The position numbers were made by a program, and so were the translations under genes. Positions 36,512 to 43,981 of a DNA stretch of 64,000 nt are shown one piece after another. The stretch covers positions 186,001 through 250,000 of the forward strand of contig NZ_PEGH01000017.1 of the NCBI RefSeq assembly GCF_002737755.1, read 5' to 3'. Under the pieces are notes generated by a model. The model worked only from the letters and a program-made list of their open reading frames with translations, searched no databases and was not told where the DNA came from. Each line of letters starts with the position of its first letter. The stretch's first letter is position 1. The stretch comes from Caulobacter sp. BP25. Its GTDB lineage: Bacteria; Pseudomonadota; Alphaproteobacteria; Caulobacterales; Caulobacteraceae.

Positions 36512-36604
36512 GGAGACCGGACAGCGACCCGAAGGGGATCTCGTTGTGGCTGCTGCCTTCCGGCCCTGACCAGGTTGGCGAGGACTTCGTCCGAGCCGAT
36601 CTCC
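36512..36604 (-). ncRNA. ffs: Signal recognition particle RNA, small bacterial 4.5S type
   Basis: On the minus strand the conserved apical domain CCTGGTCAGGGCCGGAAGGC followed by AGCAGCC is present, nearly identical to the Ffh-binding loop of E. coli 4.5S RNA. The ends pair perfectly apart from one G-U: GGAGATCGG at the 5' end (36596-36604) and CCGGTCTCC at the 3' end (36512-36520). It lies just upstream of dnaX, the usual alphaproteobacterial location. Exact ends may extend a few bases. Confidence 0.95.
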
Positions 36605-36677
36605 GAGGCCTATATCGCGACTCATCGCGAAGGATGCAAGGCTGACGATTCCCAAAGGCCGCGCTAGAGAGTCACTT

Positions 36678-37619
36678 ATGGCCCTCTCGATCATCACCAA
36701 CACCTTCGCCGGCAACCCCCTGAACCGCGACAGCGAGCGACGGGGCGATGCGGCCTTCCTCGCCGAAAAGCTGGCCGATCCTGAATCGCTGGCCGTGGCG
36801 CTATGGAACGGCAAGCCGCTGGTCGAGGACATTCTGGACGCCGACGGCAAGCCCAAGGGCGTGCAGATCGCTTATCTGCGCGCCGACATGGCCCAGGACC
36901 TGGCCGGCGGCTCGGAAAAGCTGTTGTACATGGGCCTCTGGAAGGACATCGCGGTCTTCGCGGTCGATATCGAGGGCCCGGCCGATCCGGCCGAGGGGCC
37001 GCTGCAGGGGCTGGGCCGCTTCGAGGAGCTTCGCGGCGCGGCGGCCAGCATGCCGCCGGCCGACGCCGGCATCCTGGCCACGGCTAAGTCGATGTTCGAA
37101 TGGCGCCGCCGCCATCGCTGGTGCAGCGCCTGCGGCCAGAAGACCGAGGTCGCCGACGGCGGCTGGAAGCGCGTCTGCCCCGCCTGCGACGCCGAGCACT
37201 TCCCGCGCACCGACCCGGTGGCGATCATGCTGGCTGTTCATGACGGCAAGTGCCTGTTGGGCCGCCAGGCCGCGTGGCCGCCAGGGATGTTCTCGGCCCT
37301 GGCCGGCTTCATCGAACCCGGCGAGACCATGGAAGAGGCCTGCGCGCGCGAACTGGAGGAAGAGGCCGGCCTGAAGGCGACCGCCGTGCGCTACCACTCC
37401 AGTCAGCCTTGGCCATGGCCGTCCTCTCTGATGATCGGCATGACCGCCGACGTCGACAGCGACAAGGCCGCGCCGGACCAGACCGAGCTGGAAGAGGTCC
37501 GCTGGTTCACCAAGGAAGAGGCGATCCGCCTGATGAAGGGCGAGTTCGAGGACGGCCTCTTCGCCCCACCGGCCCTGGCGATCGCCCACCAGCTGATCAA
37601 GGCCTGGGCGGAGGGGTAG
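36678..37619 (+). CDS. nudC: NAD(+) diphosphatase (NudC-type Nudix hydrolase)
   Basis: A 313-residue Nudix enzyme that cleaves NAD(H) to NMN and AMP and may remove NAD caps from RNA. A four-cysteine zinc ribbon (CSACGQ and CPACDAEHFPR) lies before the Nudix fold. The Nudix box is GFIEPGETMEEACARELEEEAG (G-x5-E-x7-REUxEExG). The family signature SQPWPWPSSLM follows. It is divergent from the SRP RNA and dnaX and ends in a hairpin repeat. Confidence 0.95.
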   Translation: MALSIITNTFAGNPLNRDSERRGDAAFLAEKLADPESLAVALWNGKPLVEDILDADGKPKGVQIAYLRADMAQDLAGGSEKLLYMGLWKDIAVFAVDIEGPADPAEGPLQGLGRFEELRGAAASMPPADAGILATAKSMFEWRRRHRWCSACGQKTEVADGGWKRVCPACDAEHFPRTDPVAIMLAVHDGKCLLGRQAAWPPGMFSALAGFIEPGETMEEACARELEEEAGLKATAVRYHSSQPWPWPSSLMIGMTADVDSDKAAPDQTELEEVRWFTKEEAIRLMKGEFEDGLFAPPALAIAHQLIKAWAEG

Positions 37620-37623
37620 GCGA

Positions 37624-37735
37624 CTACTCGCCCCCTCCGGGCCTGCGGCCCTCCTCCCCCAGAGGGGGAAGAAGGATCACCTTCCGCCCCCGCTGGGGGC
37701 GGACGATCGCGCAGCGATCCGGTGGGGGCCTGCTG
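37624..37735. repeat. Composite intergenic hairpin repeat (inverted A1 then A2), copy 3
   Basis: Inverted A1 (ACTCGCCCCCTCC, CCTCCTCCCCCAGAGGGGGAAG) is followed by A2 (CTTCCGCCCCC-GCTG-GGGGCGG, GATCGCGCAGCGATC, GGTGGGGGC). This is the reverse complement of the order in copy 2. It lies between convergent nudC and amn. Confidence 0.8.
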
Positions 37736-37745
37736 AGCGTGCCGA

Positions 37746-39200
37746 TTATCTGAACGGCGGCTCGTCGAAGGCCCGCAGCTTGCGCGAGTGTAGGTTCGGG
37801 CCTTCGGCGTACAGGAGCTGGCACGCCAGAATCCCGATCTGCAGGTGCTGGCTAATCGCGCGCTCGTAGAAGGCGTTGGCCTGGCCGGGCAGCTTGATCT
37901 CGCCATGCAGCGGCTTGTCGGACACGCACAGCAGCGTCCCGTACGGCACCCGGAAGCGGTAGCCTTGGGCCGAGATGGTCGCGCTTTCCATGTCGATCGC
38001 CACCGCGCGGCTCTGGTTGAAGCGCAGGGCCGACAGGCTGTGGCGAAGCTCCCAGTTGCGGTCGTCGGTGGTGACGACGGTGCCGGTGCGCAGGCGCTTC
38101 TTCAGCTGGTCGCCGCTATCGCCGCTGATCGCCTTGGCCGCGTCATAGAGGGCGCGCTGCACCTCGGCGATCGACGGGACCGGGATTTCCGGCGGCAGCA
38201 CCGCGTCCAGCACGTGGTCGTCGCGCAGATAGGCGTGGGCCAGGACGTAGTCGCCGATGGTCTGGGTGTCGCGCAGGCCGCCGCAGTGGCCGATCATCAG
38301 CCAGGCCTGCGGGCGAAGGACCGCCAGGTGGTCGCAGATCGTCTTGGCGTTGGAGGGACCGACGCCGATATTGACCAGGGTCACGCCCGAGCCGCCCGGC
38401 GCCATCAGGTGATAGGCGGGCATCTGGTGCTTGCGCCAGGCCGACTCCGCCACCGCCATCTCGGGATTGACCGTATTGGCGGTGATCGTCACCCCGCCCG
38501 AGCACGACAGGGCCGTGTAGGGGCTGTCGGGCTTTTTCAGCTGGTCAATGCCCCAGCGCACGAACTCGTCGACATAGCGATGGTAGTTCGTGAACAGGAT
38601 GAACTGCTGGACGTCCTCAGCCGGGGCGCCGGTATAGTGCTTCAGGCGCGCCAGCGAAAAGTCGGTGCGCAGTCCGTCGAACAGCGACAGCGGCCGCGTC
38701 TCCTCCAGCGCCGGGCTCCAGACGCCGTCGGCGATCTCGTCGCCGATGAAGGCCAGATCCGTGGTCGGGAAAAAGCGGGCGATGTCCTCGCTGCGCACGT
38801 CGGCCTGGTTCAGGTCGATCGTGGCGTCCAGCACGTAGGGATAGGGGATCTCCTGACGCGAGCGGCCAACCTCGATCTCGACGTCAAAATCGTCCATCAG
38901 AAGGCTCAGCTGCTCGACCAGATAGTCCTTGAACTGGGCCGGCTTGGTGACCGTGGTCGAATAGACCCCCGGTCGAGAGACGCGGGCGTAGGAACGGGCC
39001 AGCTTGGGCGGCAGCGCCTCGGGATCATAGGTCAGCCGAAGCTCGGGATAGGCGAAGCTGCCATCGAACCGCGCTTGCGGGTCGGGACGCGTTCCGTTTT
39101 CGAGATAGGCGCGGAGCGCGTCGCGCAGGACGCCGACGGCGCGTTCGTATTCGTCATTGAGCCGTTCGACGACGGCGATTGCTTTTTCTTGGTTTGACAT
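37746..39200 (-). CDS. amn: AMP nucleosidase
   Basis: Hydrolyses AMP to adenine and ribose 5-phosphate. At 484 residues it matches the E. coli enzyme in length. The N-terminal domain has YSRVSRPGVYSTTVTKP-type substrate-specificity residues. The C-terminal nucleoside-phosphorylase-like domain has NIGVGPSNAKTICDHLAVLRP, MIGHCGGLR, YVLAHAYLRDD and AIDMESATISAQG. It appears monocistronic. Confidence 0.95.
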   Translation of the reverse strand: MSNQEKAIAVVERLNDEYERAVGVLRDALRAYLENGTRPDPQARFDGSFAYPELRLTYDPEALPPKLARSYARVSRPGVYSTTVTKPAQFKDYLVEQLSLLMDDFDVEIEVGRSRQEIPYPYVLDATIDLNQADVRSEDIARFFPTTDLAFIGDEIADGVWSPALEETRPLSLFDGLRTDFSLARLKHYTGAPAEDVQQFILFTNYHRYVDEFVRWGIDQLKKPDSPYTALSCSGGVTITANTVNPEMAVAESAWRKHQMPAYHLMAPGGSGVTLVNIGVGPSNAKTICDHLAVLRPQAWLMIGHCGGLRDTQTIGDYVLAHAYLRDDHVLDAVLPPEIPVPSIAEVQRALYDAAKAISGDSGDQLKKRLRTGTVVTTDDRNWELRHSLSALRFNQSRAVAIDMESATISAQGYRFRVPYGTLLCVSDKPLHGEIKLPGQANAFYERAISQHLQIGILACQLLYAEGPNLHSRKLRAFDEPPFR

Positions 39201-39520
39201 GACGCCTTATAGCGACGTTCCGCGACATTGGCGAGACACCGGCCTCGCCAAATGGGAATGATTTATTACTTAGCGTGCGCTTTGGGCGCCTCGAAGCCTT
39301 CCGCTTAAGCAAGCCGCAGCCTGTTTATCCCGCTGAACGCGAGACAAGCCGCGGGCCGCAAGCTCAAGAGCATGGACGAAGCCGCTCGCGTCGGCCACAA
39401 GGGCGCAATTGCTCAAGAAGGGGGCGTATGGCGGCGGGACCGTTCTCGCGCGTCGTTCTCTTCGCAAACAGACACACCGTCGACGCCCGCCGAGCTTGGC
39501 GAGGGCGCCAGGGGGACCGA
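39201..39520. other. Intergenic region between divergent amn and the dicarboxylate symporter gene
   Basis: About 320 bases. It contains a short inverted repeat, GGCGAG and CTCGCC (39231-39249), and the AT-richer stretch AATGATTTATTACTTAG (about 39256-39272), which is a plausible promoter region. The frame upstream of the symporter start runs open to 39275 but shows no family features. I see no RNA gene. Confidence 0.4.
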
Positions 39521-40780
39521 ATGAACAAACGCTTCGCCTATCTGATCATCGGCGCGATGGTCCTCGGGGTGCTGGTCGGCTGGGGTTGCAACCAGTTTCT
39601 AGAACCGGCCGGCGCCAAGTCGGCCGCGGAAAACCTGTCGATCATCACCGACATCTTCCTGCGCCTGATCAAGATGATCATCGCGCCGCTGGTCTTTACG
39701 ACTCTGGTGGCCGGCGTCGCGCACATGGAGGACGCCGCTGCGGTGGGCCGGATCGGCGCCAAGACCATGACCTGGTTCATCGGCGCTTCGGCCGTGTCGC
39801 TGGTGCTGGGCCTGTTGATGGTCCACCTGCTGGATCCGGGCGCAGGCCTGAACATGGCCCATGTCGATGTGGCGATGAAGACCACGGCCTCGACCGACGC
39901 CTTCACCCTGAAGGGCTTCATCACCCACCTGGTGCCGACCTCGATCTTCGACGCCATGGCCAAGAACGAGATTCTGCAGATCGTCGTCTTCTCGCTGTTT
40001 GTCGGCACCGCCGTCGCGGCGCTGGACGACAAGGCCCCGCAGGTTCTGGAGCTGGTCGAGCAGGCCGCCCAGATCATGCTGAAGGTCACCGGCTTCGTCA
40101 TGAAGCTGGCCCCGCTGGCCATCTTCGCCGCCCTGGCCTCGACCATCGCCACCCAGGGCCTGTCGATGCTGGCCACCTACGGCAAGTTCGTGCTGGGCTT
40201 CTACGCCACCATGGGCGTGCTGTGGGCCCTGCTGTTCCTCGCCGGCCTGCTGGTGCTGGGCAAGCGCGTGATCCCGCTGTTCGGCGTGATCCGCGACCCG
40301 ACCCTGCTGGCCTTCTCGACCGCCAGCTCCGAAGCGGCCTATCCGCGCATCCTGGACAACCTGCCCAAGGTGGGCGTGCGCCGCCGCATCGTCTCGTTCG
40401 TGCTGCCGCTGGGCTACTCGTTCAACCTCGACGGCTCGATGCTGTACTGCACCTTCGCCACGATGTTCATCGTCCAGGCGCACGGGGTTGAGCTGACGGT
40501 CCAGCAACAGATCTTCATGCTGCTGCTCTTGATGGTGACCTCCAAGGGCATCGCCGGCGTGCCGCGCGCCTCGCTGGTGGTGATCATGGCCACCCTCACC
40601 TATTTCGGCCTGCCGGAGGCCTGGATCGCCCTGGTCCTGGGCGTCGACCACCTGCTGGACATGGGCCGCAGCGCCACCAACGTCGTCGGCAACAGCGTCG
40701 CCGCCGCCGTGGTCGCCAAGTGGGAGGGCGAGCTGGACGACATCGAACCCGATGGCGAGAGCCAGGCCGCGAAGGCCTGA
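39521..40780 (+). CDS. Dicarboxylate/amino acid:cation symporter (DAACS family)
   Basis: A 419-residue glutamate/C4-dicarboxylate symporter of the GltP/DctA type with eight transmembrane helices and two re-entrant hairpins. Signatures include DIFLRLIKMIIAPLVFTTLVAG, the serine-rich hairpin LAFSTASSEAAYPRIL, the cation site LGYSFNLDGSMLY, and NVVGNSVAAAVVAKWEGEL at the end. ATG 39521 has AGGGGGA five bases upstream. An intrinsic terminator follows. Confidence 0.93.
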   Translation: MNKRFAYLIIGAMVLGVLVGWGCNQFLEPAGAKSAAENLSIITDIFLRLIKMIIAPLVFTTLVAGVAHMEDAAAVGRIGAKTMTWFIGASAVSLVLGLLMVHLLDPGAGLNMAHVDVAMKTTASTDAFTLKGFITHLVPTSIFDAMAKNEILQIVVFSLFVGTAVAALDDKAPQVLELVEQAAQIMLKVTGFVMKLAPLAIFAALASTIATQGLSMLATYGKFVLGFYATMGVLWALLFLAGLLVLGKRVIPLFGVIRDPTLLAFSTASSEAAYPRILDNLPKVGVRRRIVSFVLPLGYSFNLDGSMLYCTFATMFIVQAHGVELTVQQQIFMLLLLMVTSKGIAGVPRASLVVIMATLTYFGLPEAWIALVLGVDHLLDMGRSATNVVGNSVAAAVVAKWEGELDDIEPDGESQAAKA

Positions 40781-40805
40781 TCGCCCTTCGCATCGAAGCC
40801 AGGAG

Positions 40806-40838
40806 ACGGCCCGCTTCCAAACCGGAAGCGGGCCGTTT
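40806..40838 (+). terminator. Intrinsic terminator after the symporter gene
   Basis: A perfect 13-bp stem, ACGGCCCGCTTCC (40806-40818) and GGAAGCGGGCCGT (40824-40836), with loop AAACC, followed by TT. Its sequence is nearly identical to the terminator at 41370-41404. Confidence 0.85.
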
Positions 40839-40923
40839 GCCTTACGGCGCAAGCCTTCAAGAGACTTGACTTAGTTGTACGTGGGGCCATTCTCAATTCT
40901 AGATCATCCTGAGGGAGACCGTC

Positions 40924-41322
40924 GTGAGCAAGATCACCACTACCGTCCTCGTTGGACTGGGCATCGCGGCCTCGCTGACGCTCTCGGGCGCCGCGGCCGC
41001 CAGGGAAACGAGCACGCCTTCGCAAGAATGCCTCGCGCGCTCGGCCTTGCGCGGTTGGTCGGCCGCCGACAAGGATACGCTCTACGTCACCAGCCGCACG
41101 AACGATGTCTATCGCGTGGACCTCGCTCATGGCTTCCAGGGGCTGACCCAGCCGGGCTATAGCTTGGCCTCCGTGGGGCGCGGCGTGGATCGCATTTGCT
41201 CACCGCAAGACATCGAGCTGCGCGTGGAAAACGCCTCCGGGATGAATATGCTGCTCAAGGCAAAGGCCATCACCAAGCTGACGCCGCAACAAGCCGCCGC
41301 GCTGACGAAAGCTCGCCCCTAG
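40924..41322 (+). CDS. Secreted DUF6491-like protein, tandem copy A
   Basis: A 132-residue protein with a signal peptide ending near GAAAA-RE. The mature part has two cysteines (ECLARSALRGW and DRICSP), probably a disulphide, and the pattern RGWSAADKDTLYV, NDVYRVDLA, QPGYSL. It matches the downstream protein copy B across its length. I associate it with DUF6491, a periplasmic family of unknown function. GTG 40924 has GAGGGAGA upstream. Confidence 0.8.
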   Translation: MSKITTTVLVGLGIAASLTLSGAAAARETSTPSQECLARSALRGWSAADKDTLYVTSRTNDVYRVDLAHGFQGLTQPGYSLASVGRGVDRICSPQDIELRVENASGMNMLLKAKAITKLTPQQAAALTKARP

Positions 41323-41369
41323 GCAGCCTTCACCAGGGCCTGATGGCCCTTTGCCGCTCTTGAACCATA

Positions 41370-41404
41370 ACGGCCCGCTTCCACACCGGAGGCGGGCCGT
41401 TTTT
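41370..41404 (+). terminator. Intrinsic terminator after DUF6491-like copy A
   Basis: A 13-bp stem with one G-U pair, ACGGCCCGCTTCC (41370-41382) and GGAGGCGGGCCGT (41388-41400), loop ACACC, followed by TTTT. The left arm is identical to that of the terminator at 40806. Confidence 0.88.
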
Positions 41405-41491
41405 CCGTGCGCGACTCCACAGGCAGCAAAAACTTGACAGCCCCCCGGCGAGGACCAATCTCAACGGCGAGGGACTTTTGAGGACGACGTC

Positions 41492-41920
41492 ATGAGCAAG
41501 ATCGCCCATATCGCGCGCGCCGCGCTGGTCGGCCTGGCCATCGCGGTCCCCCTGTCGCTGGCCGGAGTCGCGGCCGCCCAGGAGACCCCGACCGCCGCCA
41601 AGCCGATCAAGCCCGCTCGCCAATGCTTCTACCTGTCCGACTGGCGCGGCTGGTCGGCTCCCGACAAGGACACCCTGTACCTGAAGGTGCGGGGCAAGGA
41701 CGTCTATAAGGTTGATCTGGCCTATGGCTCCAACCAGCTGACCTGGCCGGGCTCGCATCTGGTCTCGATCGTCCGAGGCGTGGACAGCGTCTGCAGCCCC
41801 TTGGACCTGGATCTGCGGGTGTCGGACGGCTTTGGCGTCGCCATCCCGATCCGGGCCAAGACGATCACCAAGCTGACCCCTGAGCAGATCGCGCTGATCC
41901 CCAAGAAGGACCAGCCGTAG
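41492..41920 (+). CDS. Secreted DUF6491-like protein, tandem copy B
   Basis: A 142-residue paralogue of copy A. A signal peptide (ALVGLAIAVPLSLAGVAAA-QE) is followed by CFYLSDWRGWSAPDKDTLYLKV, KDVYKVDLAYGSNQLTWPGSHL and SVCSPLDLDLRV. The two cysteines are in the same places as in copy A, and both end with ITKLTPxQxA. ATG 41492 has GAGGA about nine bases upstream. Function unknown. Confidence 0.82.
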   Translation: MSKIAHIARAALVGLAIAVPLSLAGVAAAQETPTAAKPIKPARQCFYLSDWRGWSAPDKDTLYLKVRGKDVYKVDLAYGSNQLTWPGSHLVSIVRGVDSVCSPLDLDLRVSDGFGVAIPIRAKTITKLTPEQIALIPKKDQP

Positions 41921-41930
41921 GCCACAGCGC

Positions 41931-42803
41931 CTAACCGGCAGCCGCGTTCAACAGCGCCACGACCATGGCGTTGGCGGGCGTGGCGATGCCGTGCGCCGCG
42001 CCGTTGCGGACGATTACGCCGTTGCGGGCGTCCAGCTCCATAGGCCGGCCGGCGGCGCGGTCGGCGTACAGCGAATTGACCCCGTCCGGGTCGGCGGCGC
42101 GATAGCCGGCGATCACCTGGTCGGCCAGGTCCTCCGAAAGGTCCGCGCCCTCGGCCCGGCCCACCGCCACGCACTCGCGCACCAGGCTGCGCATCACCTG
42201 CGCCGCGCCCTCGTCATGGGCGATCCCGGCAGGCTTGAGGACCAGGGCGTTGACCGCCCCGGCGCAGTTCAGCGCCAGCTTCTTCCAGGCTTCGGTGACG
42301 AAGTCGTCGACCACCTGCAGCTCGATCGGCGTATGGGCGAAGAGAGCCGCGAAAGCCTCCCCAGCCTGTCCGGCGGGAACCTTGATCCAGCCGTTGCGCC
42401 GCTGCAGCACCCGCCCGGGCGCCGAGCGCTCGGCCGGGATATCGACCACCGCCGGGACCAGCCGCTCGGCGGCGATCCGGCTCGCGAAGGGCGCGGTGTG
42501 CTCGACGCCGTTGCGCAGGATCGCCACGCGGGTGTCCGGTCCGACCAGGACGTCCAGCCACGCCCAGGTGGCGTCGGTGTCATAGGTCTTGGTCGTCACC
42601 AGCACCCAGTCGACGGGCGAGAGGCCTGCGGGCGAGGCCGCCACGCGCGGGGTCGCCGAGATCGAGCCCTCCGGCGTCTCGACCGCCAGGCTCTCGAACG
42701 GGGTGCGGACGCAGACGGTCACCACGTGGGCCGGATTCTGGGCCAGCCAGGCTGCCACGGTTCCGCCGACGGCGCCCGGGCCGATCACCGCGATGGTCGT
42801 CAT
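41931..42803 (-). CDS. panE: 2-dehydropantoate 2-reductase (ketopantoate reductase)
   Basis: Reduces ketopantoate to pantoate with NADPH in pantothenate/CoA synthesis. The 290-residue protein has the Rossmann motif VIGPGAVGGTVAAWLA at the N-terminus, DWVLVTTKTYDT, the catalytic-Lys region VTEAWKKLALNCAGAVNAL and the helical C-terminal domain. Oxidoreductases of this family can also use other 2-keto acids. It converges on the DUF6491-like gene with a 10-bp gap. Confidence 0.9.
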   Translation of the reverse strand: MTTIAVIGPGAVGGTVAAWLAQNPAHVVTVCVRTPFESLAVETPEGSISATPRVAASPAGLSPVDWVLVTTKTYDTDATWAWLDVLVGPDTRVAILRNGVEHTAPFASRIAAERLVPAVVDIPAERSAPGRVLQRRNGWIKVPAGQAGEAFAALFAHTPIELQVVDDFVTEAWKKLALNCAGAVNALVLKPAGIAHDEGAAQVMRSLVRECVAVGRAEGADLSEDLADQVIAGYRAADPDGVNSLYADRAAGRPMELDARNGVIVRNGAAHGIATPANAMVVALLNAAAG

Positions 42804-42837
42804 GTCAAAGCTCCGTCCTTGAAGGCCGGGCCTCTCC

Positions 42838-42889
42838 TAGAGCCTTGCGCGTCAAAACGAAATCGTTTTGACGCGATAACAAGGCTCTA
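42838..42889. repeat. Intergenic palindrome (TAGAGCCTTG type)
   Basis: TAGAGCCTTG at 42838 and CAAGGCTCTA at 42880-42889 form the outer arms. An inner perfect palindrome, CGCGTCAAAACGA and TCGTTTTGACGCG, gives a long hairpin. It is a type of short palindromic element common in alphaproteobacterial intergenic DNA. Confidence 0.85.
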
Positions 42890-42900
42890 AATCAAACACT

Positions 42901-42951
42901 TAGAGCGTGACCCGTGCCGAAACCGGTTCCCACTTTCGGCGTCACGCTCTA
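42901..42951. repeat. Second intergenic palindrome (TAGAGCGTGA type)
   Basis: TAGAGCGTGA at 42901 and TCACGCTCTA ending at 42951 are perfect 10-bp arms. The interior has GCCGAAACCGG and CCACTTTCGGC. It begins 11 bp after the first palindrome and shares the TAGAGC outer tip. Confidence 0.85.
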
Positions 42952-43033
42952 GTTCGCCATCGCCCTGCGGTCACGCACTTCCTGGCGGCGAGCCGGGCCG
43001 GAGCGGATACGGACCTCCGCCCCGGCGCCGTCG

Positions 43034-43789
43034 TCAGGCGGGCGTCATCTCCTCCAGCGTCAGGAGGCCGTCGTGGTCGAGGTCCAGCGCACCGAACCGC
43101 GCATCGGCCTTCTTGCGCATCCCCGCGACGGCGGCGTCGACCAGCGCGTCGGGCGTCTTGGTCTTGATCTGGGCCAGGGCCGCGTCCGGGATCGTGACCG
43201 CCGCGACATACTCGGCCCGGGTCAGGCGCTTATCGGCGTCGCGGTCGCCCAGGCGGACAATGGCCATCGCCGCCCCGACCCGCATCAGCCGGTATTCCTC
43301 GAAGCTGAGCTTGCCATCGCCATCGCTGTCCAGGCTGCGGAACGTCCCAGCGTTGCTGTTCTCGGCCAGCCGCCAGCCCTTGGCCGCCGGCTTGGACGGC
43401 TCGGGTATCGCCGTCCGCTGAGAATAGGTCACGCCATCCTCGGGCGGCCTGTACTCGCTCAAGGCGATGAAGCCGTCCTTGTCGGCGTCCATGGCGGCGA
43501 AGTCGCCGCGCAGGCTGCTGGCCTGGCTGCTCTGGGGCGTCAGCACCAGGACGGCGCCCAACAGGGCCGCCGCCGCGGCGACGGGATAGACGAAGGTTCT
43601 GCGGATCATGACGGCTCTCTCCGATGTGAGCATTTCCACCGGACCCGCCAGATAGCCTTCGATGAAGTTGCGCAGCACGTCGCTCGCCGGCCGGTTCTCG
43701 TCCTCGCACCGCTGCATGAAGTCGCGCTTCATGCCGTGGGGCAGACGAACCTGCAGGGTCTCCGACTTCTTGGGCTGGCGCTTCATCAT
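43034..43789 (-). CDS. Predicted ribbon-helix-helix / transmembrane / EF-hand protein
   Basis: A 251-residue protein with an unusual domain order. Residues ~10-47 (LQVRLPHGMKRDFMQRC, DENRPASDVLRNFIEGYLA) resemble an Arc/CopG ribbon-helix-helix DNA-binding domain. Residues ~61-92 (MIRRTFVYPVAAAAALLGAV, then a SSQASS-type site) form a transmembrane anchor or signal peptide. The rest has EF-hand loops DADKDGFIALSE, DSDGDGKLSFEE, DRDADKRLTRAE and DLDHDGLLTLEE. An internal in-frame ATG at 43609 with its own GGAGAG site would give a purely secreted EF-hand protein. The start is ATG 43789, immediately after AGG; 43786 is also possible. Function unknown. Confidence 0.75.
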   Translation of the reverse strand: MMKRQPKKSETLQVRLPHGMKRDFMQRCEDENRPASDVLRNFIEGYLAGPVEMLTSERAVMIRRTFVYPVAAAAALLGAVLVLTPQSSQASSLRGDFAAMDADKDGFIALSEYRPPEDGVTYSQRTAIPEPSKPAAKGWRLAENSNAGTFRSLDSDGDGKLSFEEYRLMRVGAAMAIVRLGDRDADKRLTRAEYVAAVTIPDAALAQIKTKTPDALVDAAVAGMRKKADARFGALDLDHDGLLTLEEMTPA

Positions 43790-43923
43790 CCTAAGGTCTC
43801 TGGCGTTCCGGAGCCGCAGGCAAGCCCCGATCGCCGCCAACCGAAACAAGGAAGCCGTCCTGACGCCAGCGCGTTTTTGTACGTACACGCCTTTCGAGCC
43901 CGAGCCCGACCCACAACGACGAA

Positions 43924-43955
43924 GGGCGGGACCTGGCCTGCGCCAAGTCCCGCCC
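43924..43955 (-). terminator. Terminator-like hairpins after nrdB
   Basis: GGGCGGGAC (43924-43932) and GTCCCGCCC (43947-43955) form a stem extended by TGG/CCA. A second hairpin (AGCCCC at 43963-43968 and GGGGCT at 43975-43980) begins right after the nrdB stop. Read on the minus strand these follow nrdB. There is no long T run. Confidence 0.55.
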
Positions 43956-43981
43956 CTCACTCAGCCCCCAGAAAGGGGCTC

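Noticed and set aside
36413..36856. N-terminal extension of DnaX up to 36856.
   Set aside because: It runs through the SRP RNA gene and the divergent nudC start, and lacks family similarity.
42838..42951. Possible mini CRISPR array from two adjacent repeats.
   Set aside because: Each unit is itself a long palindrome, the two are not identical, there is only an 11-bp gap, and no cas genes are nearby.
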